Shown here piece after piece: positions 41,832 through 49,570 of a DNA stretch of 63,767 nucleotides. The translations under genes and the position numbers were made by a program. The stretch's first letter is position 1, and each line of letters opens with the position of its first letter. Origin of the DNA: a virus; IMG/VR virus record IMGVR_UViG_3300010354_000086, positions 1-63,767 of that record. One strand, given 5' to 3'. A model generated the notes under the pieces. That model had not been told where the DNA came from, searched no databases, and saw only the letters and a program-made list of their open reading frames with translations.

Positions 41832-43732
41832 AAATCTTTATCGGATGGGATTCAAGAGAAGATATAGCGTATCAAGTCTGCAAGTACAGTATCGAAAAAA
41901 ACGCATCTATTCCTGTTGAAGTAATTCCCTTAAAACAATCGGATCTTAGAAAGCAGAATCTTTATTGGAGAGAAGTTGATCAGCTAGCATCTACTGAATT
42001 CACATTTACAAGATTTTTAGTTCCTTATCTTAGTAACTATACAGGTTGGGTTGTATTTGCTGATTGCGATTTTTTATGGGTCGACGATATTAAGAAATTA
42101 CTAGATCTAGCCGATCCTAAGTATGCAGTAATGGTAGTACAGCATAACTATCAACCAACTGAATCTTTAAAAATGGATGGTCAGAAGCAGCTACCTTATC
42201 CAAGAAAAAACTGGAGCTCGATGATACTATGGAATTGTGATCATCCTAGTAACAAGACATTAACTCTAGAAAAAGTTAACACAGAATCAGGATCTTATTT
42301 ACATAGATTTCAATGGTTAAAAGACGAAGAAATCGGTAATTTATCTTATGAATGGAATTGGTTAGTTAATTGGTATCATGAGAACCCTAAGCAATGGATA
42401 GACTTTTCTGTAGTTGACAAGAATGTTGAACGAATCTTAAGAAGATACGGTTTTAACTTTGATCTTGAAAGAAACAGATTCTTAGTATCGTCGTCAGATT
42501 ATCAAAATATACTTAATATAGTTAAAACAAAACAATTTATTAAAGTTTACGGCAAAGAGTTTATTAAAGATAAAAAAATCATCTTAGATGATACTGGAAT
42601 AATTAAACCTAAAGCGATACACTATACTGAAGGAGGTCCATGGTTTAACAACTATGAATTTTGCGATTATTCTGGTGAATGGAAACAGTATATGAGAGAA
42701 TACAAAGCTAAGGATTTAGATATAACTGCCATTATAAGATCTAAGCAACCTCTTGATTTTGACCAAATTGAAAAAGAATTCAAAAAGAAAGCTTATAATC
42801 TTTTTGTTGAAGTTTGTAAAAATGAAGCAATTGTTAACAAAAAAGAAAATGATCCTGAACTTGTAAAAAATGATATCTGGGACTACAAACGATTTGTTAA
42901 AAAAACTATGAACATGATGTTAGAAACTGATTATCCTGCAATGGTGGTTGCCGCAGCTAGAAATAGTAAATTAGTTCACGCCAAACGATTTCAATACGAA
43001 AAAGAAAACATTCCAGGACCATATGTTATTAGAGGTATTGCTAGTAAAGATCTTATTGAATACGCTGTAGAAACAAAGCAAGATTACTATTTTATCGAAA
43101 CAGGCTACTTTGGAAATTATGCCAATCATTATAACATTGGTGCTAAAAAATTATTTCACAGATTAGCAAAAAATAATATGCAACAGGAATACATCTTAGA
43201 TGTACCTGATGACCGATGGAAGCTTCTTAGTTATCTAGAACCTAAATTAGAATGGACAGGATGGAAAAAAAATGGAAGGAAAGTATTATTAATAGCACCA
43301 AGTCAAAAACCCTGCCAATTCTATAACATTGATAAAGACAAGTGGATTAGTGACACTATCGACAAAATTAAAGAAAATACTGATAGGCCGATTGAAGTGA
43401 GAGAAAAGGCTCTTCGAAGAGAAAGAACAGATAGCAGTATATACGAAGCATTTGACGATGATGTATTTTGTATAGTAACTTATAACAGCATTGCAGCCGT
43501 AGAAGCTATTGCATATGGCATACCTGCATTTGCTCTTGCTCCAACTGCTGCTAAACATCTTGCATCTGATGACCTTACTAAAATAGAATCTCCCTACTAC
43601 CCCGACTCAGGACTTGTACAAAAATGGTGTCATAGTTTAGCCTACGGTCAATTTCATGTTAATGAATTGATTAACGGGACTGCGTTACAAACATTATTAA
43701 ATCACGACAAATATAAGAAAATTTACCAATGA
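41828..43732 (+). CDS. Bifunctional glycosyltransferase: GT-A N-domain plus GT-B-like C-domain (634 aa)
   Basis: Residues 1-300: GT8-like domain beginning MKIFIGWDSREDIAYQVCKY, with the metal-binding DxD as FADCDFLW (79-81). Residues about 385-634: a second domain (WTGWKKNGRKVLLIAPSQKP; IKENTDRPIEVRE; VTYNSIAAVEAIAYGIPAFA) of the KpsC/capsule-transferase kind, whose N-S-x-A-x-E-A-x-x-G-x-P motif binds the nucleotide donor. The same C-domain occurs alone at 46277 and 48667. Two active sites in one chain suggest building a short glycan. It overlaps both neighbours by ATGA. Confidence 0.8.
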   Translation: MKIFIGWDSREDIAYQVCKYSIEKNASIPVEVIPLKQSDLRKQNLYWREVDQLASTEFTFTRFLVPYLSNYTGWVVFADCDFLWVDDIKKLLDLADPKYAVMVVQHNYQPTESLKMDGQKQLPYPRKNWSSMILWNCDHPSNKTLTLEKVNTESGSYLHRFQWLKDEEIGNLSYEWNWLVNWYHENPKQWIDFSVVDKNVERILRRYGFNFDLERNRFLVSSSDYQNILNIVKTKQFIKVYGKEFIKDKKIILDDTGIIKPKAIHYTEGGPWFNNYEFCDYSGEWKQYMREYKAKDLDITAIIRSKQPLDFDQIEKEFKKKAYNLFVEVCKNEAIVNKKENDPELVKNDIWDYKRFVKKTMNMMLETDYPAMVVAAARNSKLVHAKRFQYEKENIPGPYVIRGIASKDLIEYAVETKQDYYFIETGYFGNYANHYNIGAKKLFHRLAKNNMQQEYILDVPDDRWKLLSYLEPKLEWTGWKKNGRKVLLIAPSQKPCQFYNIDKDKWISDTIDKIKENTDRPIEVREKALRRERTDSSIYEAFDDDVFCIVTYNSIAAVEAIAYGIPAFALAPTAAKHLASDDLTKIESPYYPDSGLVQKWCHSLAYGQFHVNELINGTALQTLLNHDKYKKIYQ

Positions 43733-44493
43733 ATCTTATATACCAAGTATATGTTGGGGATCGGAATCCTTTATATGATATTTGTTGTAAATCAGTTAAT
43801 GATTATGCACAAAGGATTGGAGCCGAACATATTATACAGCGAGAACCAATTCTTAAAATACGACCAATAGAAAGCCATCGAAGTCTTGAAGCTGTAGAAA
43901 GACTAGGGTACTTACCGATTTACGAAAAAGAAAATGCATTTGATCTGTTAAAAGCCTTTGAAAAAATTCTTATACTTGATAGTGATATTTTTGTTAAACC
44001 TACTGCTCCTGACATTTTTAATGAGATAGAATCTTATGATTTTGCAGGTGTAGTTGAAAGAGAGATGCCGATTACAAAAAAATATGCCCATAAAATCAAG
44101 AAATATAGCGAAGGACAATATCGTCCTTTAGTGAATGAAGCTGATTTCTTATGGAATGGACTAGGTGCTGAATTTTTTAATATGGGACTAATGCTTTGTA
44201 ATAAATCTTTACGAAACTATCTTAATAATGAAACTGCTAAACAATTTATAACAAGAAAAGAATTTGAAAGATTTGTTAACGGAGAGGGAGCTTGGAAGTG
44301 GAGTACTGATCAAACTTTGTTAAATTTTTGGATTAAAAAGTATAAGATTAATTCAAAACATCTAAACTGGAAGTGGAACGCATTGTATAGGGGAATTGAA
44401 GATAGTCTACTAAAAGATGCTTACTTCGTACACTTTTTTCTTAGCAGTTATATTGAAGACCCAATCGATCAAATTATTAAAGAAATTTTATGA
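43729..44493 (+). CDS. Glycosyltransferase, GT8-like (254 aa)
   Basis: NLIYQVYVGDRNPLYDICCK, KAFEKILILDSDIFVKPTAP (DxD at 84-86), AEFFNMGLMLCNKSLRNYLN and WKWSTDQTLLNFWIKKYKIN follow the retaining GT8-type plan: DxD, then N-x-G, then D-Q-x-L-N. Donor and acceptor are unknown. It lies in the coupled sugar operon with ATGA overlaps on both sides. It is probably cytosolic; no membrane segment is seen. Confidence 0.8.
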   Translation: MNLIYQVYVGDRNPLYDICCKSVNDYAQRIGAEHIIQREPILKIRPIESHRSLEAVERLGYLPIYEKENAFDLLKAFEKILILDSDIFVKPTAPDIFNEIESYDFAGVVEREMPITKKYAHKIKKYSEGQYRPLVNEADFLWNGLGAEFFNMGLMLCNKSLRNYLNNETAKQFITRKEFERFVNGEGAWKWSTDQTLLNFWIKKYKINSKHLNWKWNALYRGIEDSLLKDAYFVHFFLSSYIEDPIDQIIKEIL

Positions 44494-45182
44494 AAGCATT
44501 TGTCATTACTATTCGTAATCATGAATACTCAGAATTATGTGCAGATAGATGCGTGCTTAGTGCAAAATCTCATAACATTGAAGTAGAAAAATTCTATGGA
44601 GTGAATAAACATAACGCCTATGTTTATCTCGATGATTATCAGTTATCATGGGGTTGGGCTGATAATAACACTAAAAAACGAATCTGTAATCATACAGGAT
44701 TACAACAGTTTCCATATACCACAAATGATCTAAGATCTAAAATAGCTTGTAGCCTAAGTCACTTCCTTTTATGGAAAAAATGTGTAGATCTTAATGAATC
44801 AATATTAATTTTAGAACATGATGCAGTTTTTATTCGGGAATTACCTGAAATTAATTTTTATGGCGCTATTCAGATTAATGATCCTAATAAGGGCGGATAT
44901 AAAGGAAAATGGCATAGTAATTTTATGATTAAGAGAGGGACTACAGGAGTGCATCCACTAACAAGGAAGCGTGAAGAAGCTAGCTTAATCCCTGACGGAT
45001 TTAGTGGAGCAAGTGCATATATAATAAAACCTTGGGCAGCTAAAGAATTTATCAATGCATTTCATAAATACGGTGTGTGGCCGAATGACGCAACAATTTG
45101 TCTACAACTATTTCCATGGCTAGAAGAATATTACCCTTTTATTACTCAAGTGCAACAAACACAGTCAACAAGTAAACAATAA
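44490..45182 (+). CDS. Glycosyltransferase family 25-like (230 aa)
   Basis: MKAFVITIRNHEYSELCADR, CSLSHFLLWKKCVDLNESIL and ILEHDAVF (Glu109-His110-Asp111) carry the GT25 pattern (LSHxxLWK, then L/I-E-D/H-D) of lipopolysaccharide and procollagen galactosyltransferases. FSGASAYIIKPWAAKEFINA matches the later G-A/S-x-x-Y-x-I/L-x-P-x-G/A-A element. EHDA replaces the usual EDDA. A second member lies on the other strand at 47202-47816. Part of the coupled late operon. Confidence 0.82.
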   Translation: MKAFVITIRNHEYSELCADRCVLSAKSHNIEVEKFYGVNKHNAYVYLDDYQLSWGWADNNTKKRICNHTGLQQFPYTTNDLRSKIACSLSHFLLWKKCVDLNESILILEHDAVFIRELPEINFYGAIQINDPNKGGYKGKWHSNFMIKRGTTGVHPLTRKREEASLIPDGFSGASAYIIKPWAAKEFINAFHKYGVWPNDATICLQLFPWLEEYYPFITQVQQTQSTSKQ

Positions 45183-45183
45183 T

Positions 45184-45756
45184 ATGATGTACGGAAAAAA
45201 TCTAGATTCGGAAGAAACCTGGAAACGAATTCCAGAAAACAGCACAGGTGTAGAAATAGGTGTTTGGAAGGGGCGATCTTCTGAAAAATTTTTAAAGAAA
45301 GCAAAATTCTTACATTTAGTAGACAGTTGGAGCGTTATTCCGTATACAAATAACGACGAGCATGGAAGTTATGAAAATTATCTCTCAAGGTATGAGACAC
45401 TTGTTGGGTCAAAAAATCCAACAGATTTTCAAAAATTCTATGATAACATTTATCTTAGTGTCCAGACAAAATTTAAAAATAAGCCAGTAAAAATACATCG
45501 AATGACCAGCAAAGAGTTCTTTGATTCATTTAATGAACAAGTAGATTGGGTGTATGTTGACGCAGACCATAGTTATGAAGGGTGTTTATTTGATTTAAAC
45601 AACAGTTTAAAAATTATAAGGTCTGGGGGATATATTTTTGGGGATGATTATACAAATAAGCCTGGTGTTAAAAAAGCAGTTGATCAATTTATACTAGAAA
45701 CAGGCCTAATACTTAATAAGTTCTACGGTAGTCAATACGAAATAAAGGTTAACTAA
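45184..45756 (+). CDS. SAM-dependent methyltransferase, class I (190 aa)
   Basis: NSTGVEIGVWKGRSSEKFLK is motif I (E-x-G-x-x-x-G). QVDWVYVDADHSYEGCLFDL and LKIIRSGGYIFGDDY are the Y/V-D-A-D-H-x-Y and G-G-x-x-x-x-D-D signatures of the macrocin/cephalosporin-type O-methyltransferases (Methyltransf_24). These often methylate sugar hydroxyls, fitting the operon. The start may be the ATG at 45184 or 45187. It follows the GT25 gene after one base and overlaps the next start by TAATG. Confidence 0.82.
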   Translation: MMYGKNLDSEETWKRIPENSTGVEIGVWKGRSSEKFLKKAKFLHLVDSWSVIPYTNNDEHGSYENYLSRYETLVGSKNPTDFQKFYDNIYLSVQTKFKNKPVKIHRMTSKEFFDSFNEQVDWVYVDADHSYEGCLFDLNNSLKIIRSGGYIFGDDYTNKPGVKKAVDQFILETGLILNKFYGSQYEIKVN

Positions 45757-46280
45757 TGCATCCAAGCAGTCTACAGAACATGTTAGCAGTAAGATCTAAT
45801 TATCTTTTTAATCTTAAAGAAAATTTAACAATATTAGACGTCGGTGGGAGAGGTCTTGACAATGATCGGTCATACAAAATCGTGTTCGAAGACTTACGAC
45901 CGAAATACTTCATAGCTGATATTGTAGATGGACTAGGTGTTACACATGTTATGCCTGGACCTTATTCTATACCATTACCAGATGCTTCTGTTGACCTTGT
46001 AGTATCAGGGCAAATGTTAGAACATTGTTCTAATCCATTTAAAAGTGTTAATGAGATGAAACGGGTTCTTAAAAAAGGTTCCTTTATAGTTCTAATTGCA
46101 CCAAGTTCAGGACCAAAGCATGACGATCAAGACTGTTGGAGATTCGTAGACGACGCATTTAAAGCTATTGCTGAGGACATTGGCGGAATTGATATTATAG
46201 CAGATTGGATCACTAAAGATGCAACTGATGATCGAAGTCGAAAATGGCAAGATCATGTATTTGTGGGTCGAAAAAGATGA
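45756..46280 (+). CDS. SAM-dependent methyltransferase, type 11-like (174 aa)
   Basis: LTILDVGGRGLDNDRSYKIV (glycine motif I, slightly unusual G-G-R-G), YFIADIVDGLGVTHVMPGPY, PDASVDLVVSGQMLEHCSNP and MKRVLKKGSFIVLIAPSSGP are the classic SAM-methyltransferase strands with a D-V/I-V-x-x-x-x-x-x-E-H motif. The mid-loop DDQDCWRFVDD is common in sugar- or peptide-associated members. It is coupled to both neighbours (TAATG, ATGA). The methyl acceptor is unknown, probably a glycan intermediate. Confidence 0.8.
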   Translation: MHPSSLQNMLAVRSNYLFNLKENLTILDVGGRGLDNDRSYKIVFEDLRPKYFIADIVDGLGVTHVMPGPYSIPLPDASVDLVVSGQMLEHCSNPFKSVNEMKRVLKKGSFIVLIAPSSGPKHDDQDCWRFVDDAFKAIAEDIGGIDIIADWITKDATDDRSRKWQDHVFVGRKR

Positions 46281-47218
46281 AAGTTTATTGTTTTCGTAGT
46301 AGTATACCACCAAATATTAACACTAAAGAAAAAACAGACATTATTAACTTTTTTCATGAAGGTGTTATTGCTGTAGGCGATCAAAGTAAAGTAATATCTG
46401 AACAAACTTATGATAATTGTGATGTAGGTCTGATTATTGGAAGTTATAACAGTCAAAATCCCACAAAAACTCGACTACCGCACTATCATGTGAGAAAATC
46501 AGTAGTTGAACAGCAATTATCTAGAGGTCAGTATTATGTTTCTGCTGATAGTAATGTGTTCATTTACCTTAACAAAGAAAATCCTAAGCATTATCTTCGG
46601 TATAGTTTCAACGGGGTAAATCCTGCTGAAGGAATTTATTGTAACAATCGATGGACTGATGACAATTGGAACAATATTCAAAGAGATTACGGAATTAATT
46701 TAAAACCTTGGAGAAAAAATGGTAATCATATACTAGTATGCTGTCAAAGACCTTTGGGATGGAGTATGAGAGGTTTAAATTTAGAGACATGGCTCGATCG
46801 AACTATTCGAAAAATTAAAAAAAATACCGATCGACCGATTTTAGTTAGATGGCACCCAGGCGACCCGAAAAGTTTTCCAGAATGGCAGAAAAAAATAGCC
46901 AAATTTGGAGTTATAATTAGTCCTACTAGTAGGCATATCACAGAAGATCTTAAAAAGGCTCATGCAGTGGTTTGCCATAACAGCACACCGAGTTCTGTAG
47001 CTGCAATTGAAGGAGTTCCGTCATTTATTACTGATGAACCGAGGTTCAGCATGGCAGGAGATGTTGTAAACACAGATTTTACTCAATTAGAAACTCCAAT
47101 TTTTCCAGACCGAGAGCAATGGATTCGAAAACTAAGTCAGTGCCACTGGAGTTTCGATGATCTAAGGTCGGGGAGATGCTGGGCTTGGATGCGGCAATGG
47201 GTTACTGCTGCTCACTAA
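46277..47218 (+). CDS. GT-B-like transferase, KpsC-type domain (313 aa)
   Basis: The start MKVYCFRSSIPPN at 46277 is chosen because it forms an ATGA overlap with the preceding gene; a longer frame from 46244 lacks this. Residues about 130-290: KPWRKNGNHILVCCQRPLGW, TDRPILVRWHPGD, DLKKAHAVVCHNSTPSSVAA, IEGVPSFITDEPR. This is the same domain as the C-half of the 634-residue protein and the gene at 48667, resembling the donor-binding half of capsule (KpsC/LpsZ-type) transferases. It is the last gene of the plus-strand sugar operon and converges with GT25 by a 17-base overlap. Confidence 0.75.
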   Translation: MKVYCFRSSIPPNINTKEKTDIINFFHEGVIAVGDQSKVISEQTYDNCDVGLIIGSYNSQNPTKTRLPHYHVRKSVVEQQLSRGQYYVSADSNVFIYLNKENPKHYLRYSFNGVNPAEGIYCNNRWTDDNWNNIQRDYGINLKPWRKNGNHILVCCQRPLGWSMRGLNLETWLDRTIRKIKKNTDRPILVRWHPGDPKSFPEWQKKIAKFGVIISPTSRHITEDLKKAHAVVCHNSTPSSVAAIEGVPSFITDEPRFSMAGDVVNTDFTQLETPIFPDREQWIRKLSQCHWSFDDLRSGRCWAWMRQWVTAAH

Positions 47219-47816
47219 GGTTCCAAGTAAAACTATCTTTATGTTTTTCCCATTTAGTTTTATTCTCGTTTTGTTGTCTAACAAAACTATGAGTATCGCA
47301 GGTAATATCTAGAACTTTATCACCAAGAATTACATCAGCTGGCAATGCCCCATTCATCTCAATCCAGGATAAAATTTTTCGAGCTCCTCGAGGCTTTAAT
47401 ATGTAAGCTCTTGCTCCCTCATACCAGTGTCCTGCAGGGCGGCTTTTCTTTAATTCAAATCCTTCAAGTCTTAAAATATCGTCAAACTTCGCAAACTCTT
47501 CAGCTTCCCTTATAAATTCAATATCGTGTTCAAATATACCGATAGGATCATTTCCTTTAGCACACATTTTCCATAACTGATAATGGCTTAAGAAGCAACC
47601 TCGAACTCCTGGTCTTTCCATCATTTCTCTAGTTTTACGATCTTCCTCACAGATTTTTATATTATAATCGTCAAGACCATGATTACCGAGTAAATTTCCA
47701 TTAATACCCGGAAATAACTCAACAGCCCACCCATATTTTGCTGCTGATCTAACTGCTCGTTCAGCATAGTCTTGACTCGTTCGAAAATCACTAAGGTAAA
47801 TTATAAAATTACGCAT
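47202..47816 (-). CDS. Glycosyltransferase family 25-like (204 aa)
   Basis: The start MRNFIIYLSDFRTSQDYAER at 47816 overlaps the upstream stop by 8 bases; a longer frame to 47882 would run through the neighbouring gene. CFLSHYQLWKMC, IGIFEHDIEF (E-H-D, as in the other GT25 here) and EGARAYILKPRGARKILSWI fit family 25. The two GT25 proteins share the E-H-D variant and so probably a common origin. Operon partner of the gene at 47809-48636. Confidence 0.8.
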   Translation of the reverse strand: MRNFIIYLSDFRTSQDYAERAVRSAAKYGWAVELFPGINGNLLGNHGLDDYNIKICEEDRKTREMMERPGVRGCFLSHYQLWKMCAKGNDPIGIFEHDIEFIREAEEFAKFDDILRLEGFELKKSRPAGHWYEGARAYILKPRGARKILSWIEMNGALPADVILGDKVLDITCDTHSFVRQQNENKTKWEKHKDSFTWNLSEQQ

Positions 47817-48636
47817 ACTTTTTAATTTCAGACATGAATATAGGTAAGTGTTTCCTTTTACCTTTAGCGCTCCATATAGCACTCTCTGGTCTCATTTGCC
47901 AATCGATATAGGTTATAGGTAATATTCCTTTTTTATATGACGGAATCGCAGAATCTAGGCATTCTTGATCAAGAAACCAGTAGATGTTATTATTTTCAAT
48001 TTGAATTTTGATTCTTTCAGCTAAATCTCTAATAAAATTTAGTGATCCGACCTTGTCAGTATATAAGATAGCACCAGCTAAATGACCATTTTTATTCATT
48101 TGACCGGTTTTTGGGTCTTTTTTCTCTTTTTCATAAAGATAAAAATCTCGTTTTTCGTCGTCAGGAAAATCTACTTGGAAGTTTTTTCTTACAACACCAT
48201 CAACATCAATTTCTAAAAATCTTCTTGGTTCTCTAATTATCTCAGCTAGCCTTACAAACCGCATACAAGCATAATAGGTCTTAAAAATCCATGCAGTAAT
48301 GTCAGCACTATCAGAATATTGCTTTAACCCTATAGTTCTTTTTCTTCTACTTAGGAAAGGCTCAATTAAGTCTGGCTTATTCCAAAAATCAATTGCTTCT
48401 TTAAATAAATTTTTATCAAAGATTTCGTAGGTATAGCTGACTCGATCAGTCTTTTCTAAAAATTTTATTTGTTTATCAGTTGGATTGTATATGTGAAGGT
48501 GAATTCCAAACTTGGTATTTCGTAAAGTGCTGTTAATTAAAGGAATCCCGTACTGCTCGAAGTAAATAGAGTCAGCAGCGGCATAGATAAAAAATCCTTT
48601 TTGATCTAGAGATCCTTGTATTTTAGGTAGTATCAT
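47809..48636 (-). CDS. Putative glycosyltransferase, GT-A like (275 aa)
   Basis: FFIYAAADSIYFEQYGIPLI, STLRNTKFGIHLHIYNPTDK, TYYACMRFVRLAEIIREPRR and RFLEIDVDGVVRKNF (DVD as candidate DxD) form a recognisable GT-A plan with a metal site, then GHLAGAILYTDKVGSLNFIR and YWFLDQECLDSAI. Similar proteins occur in aquatic phages and in bacterial sugar loci; the activity is unknown. It is the first gene of a two-gene minus-strand unit behind a perfect late promoter, and its leader (about 15 bases) carries AAAAGA only. Confidence 0.65.
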   Translation of the reverse strand: MILPKIQGSLDQKGFFIYAAADSIYFEQYGIPLINSTLRNTKFGIHLHIYNPTDKQIKFLEKTDRVSYTYEIFDKNLFKEAIDFWNKPDLIEPFLSRRKRTIGLKQYSDSADITAWIFKTYYACMRFVRLAEIIREPRRFLEIDVDGVVRKNFQVDFPDDEKRDFYLYEKEKKDPKTGQMNKNGHLAGAILYTDKVGSLNFIRDLAERIKIQIENNNIYWFLDQECLDSAIPSYKKGILPITYIDWQMRPESAIWSAKGKRKHLPIFMSEIKKYA

Positions 48637-48656
48637 GGTTTATCTTTTAAGTCGAA

Positions 48657-48664
48657 TATTTATA
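48657..48664 (-). promoter_or_regulatory. Perfect T4 late promoter TATAAATA on the minus strand
   Basis: It reads TATAAATA on the minus strand, ending 20 bases before the ATG at 48636. It ends only 2 bases before the plus-strand ATG at 48667, which has no Shine-Dalgarno sequence of its own. Confidence 0.75.
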
Positions 48665-48666
48665 GT

Positions 48667-49536
48667 ATGAAAATCAGTATTTTTACAAAAAATGGAGCAC
48701 TAGGCAGTGATGTAGTTTTTAAATCTTTTGCCGAAGGGGCAAAAAAATTAAAATTCAAAGTCACGGAAAATGATATGAATGCTGATGCTGCCGTTATTTG
48801 GTCTGTACTGTGGCAAGGACGCATGAAAGACAACAAAACAGTATTTCATCATTATAAAAATCAAAAAAAACCAGTTTTTATTTTAGAAACAGGTCATTTT
48901 TTTAGAAGTCGAACTTGGAAATTTAGTTTGAACGGCACTAGTTATGATAATTTCCCTCATTTTAATTCCTCTGATATTAGTAGACTTAACCGATTAGGAA
49001 TAAAATTCAAAGAATGGCAGAAAAATGGTGAAAAAATCATCATTTGTCCTCAAAATCCTAATAGTCTTCAATGGTCTAAACAAGGAACTCCTGAAGACTG
49101 GGTTAATGAAGTTATAAAAGATATTAGAAAAGTTTCTGATCGATCAATAGTCATACGACCTCATCCGAGAGTAAACTTTAACTCATTAAAAATTACCGAA
49201 AAAACCGGTATTTTTTACGAAAAAGCTGAAAAAATACCAGGGACCATTGATTCAGTTGATTTCGAAAATTCAATTAAAAATGCTCATGCTGTAGTAAACT
49301 ATAACAGTGGACCTAGTGTAGTTTCTGCCTTGCATGGGATTCCGGTATTTTGTGATATTTCAAGCCCAGCAAGACCTATATCACACCAAAATTTAGAAAA
49401 AATCGAAGATCGACAATGGGTTGACAGAAAAGAATGGCTAAGCTGGATTAGCCACACTGAATGGCTCAAAGAAGAGATTGCTGAAGGTTTGCCGTTATCT
49501 CATTTTATCAAACACGGGTTAATACTTGACAATTAG
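48667..49536 (+). CDS. GT-B-like transferase, KpsC-type domain (289 aa)
   Basis: Third copy of the domain at 43000-43730 and 46277-47218: KEWQKNGEKIIICPQNPNSL, SDRSIVIRPHPRVNFNSLK, SIKNAHAVVNYNSGPSVVSA, LHGIPVFCDISS. IRPHPR and N-S-G-P-S-V-x-x-A-L-x-G-I-P are the typical nucleotide-sugar binding elements of capsule-type transferases. No ribosome-binding site or clear plus-strand promoter precedes it; the AATATTTATAG region may act weakly on this strand. A perfect sigma70-type promoter for uvsW begins inside its last codons. Confidence 0.72.
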   Translation: MKISIFTKNGALGSDVVFKSFAEGAKKLKFKVTENDMNADAAVIWSVLWQGRMKDNKTVFHHYKNQKKPVFILETGHFFRSRTWKFSLNGTSYDNFPHFNSSDISRLNRLGIKFKEWQKNGEKIIICPQNPNSLQWSKQGTPEDWVNEVIKDIRKVSDRSIVIRPHPRVNFNSLKITEKTGIFYEKAEKIPGTIDSVDFENSIKNAHAVVNYNSGPSVVSALHGIPVFCDISSPARPISHQNLEKIEDRQWVDRKEWLSWISHTEWLKEEIAEGLPLSHFIKHGLILDN

Positions 49537-49553
49537 ATTTTCTATGTTATAAT
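49526..49553 (+). promoter_or_regulatory. Consensus sigma70-type promoter (TTGACA - 16 bp - TATAAT) for uvsW operon
   Basis: Both hexamers are perfect (TTGACA 49526-49531; TATAAT 49548-49553) with a 16-bp spacer. The GTG start at 49571 follows AAGG. It should be a strong early promoter read by unmodified host polymerase. Confidence 0.88.
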
Positions 49554-49570
49554 AGAAAAAAAGGCATTAT

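Noticed and set aside
46244-46276. Upstream ATG for the GT-B-like gene at 46244
   Set aside because: ATG 46277 forms the ATGA overlap seen throughout the operon and begins the first conserved strand.
47817-47882. Longer N-terminus for the minus-strand GT25
   Set aside because: It would translate 22 codons inside the upstream gene; MRNFIIYLSDF is the normal family start.
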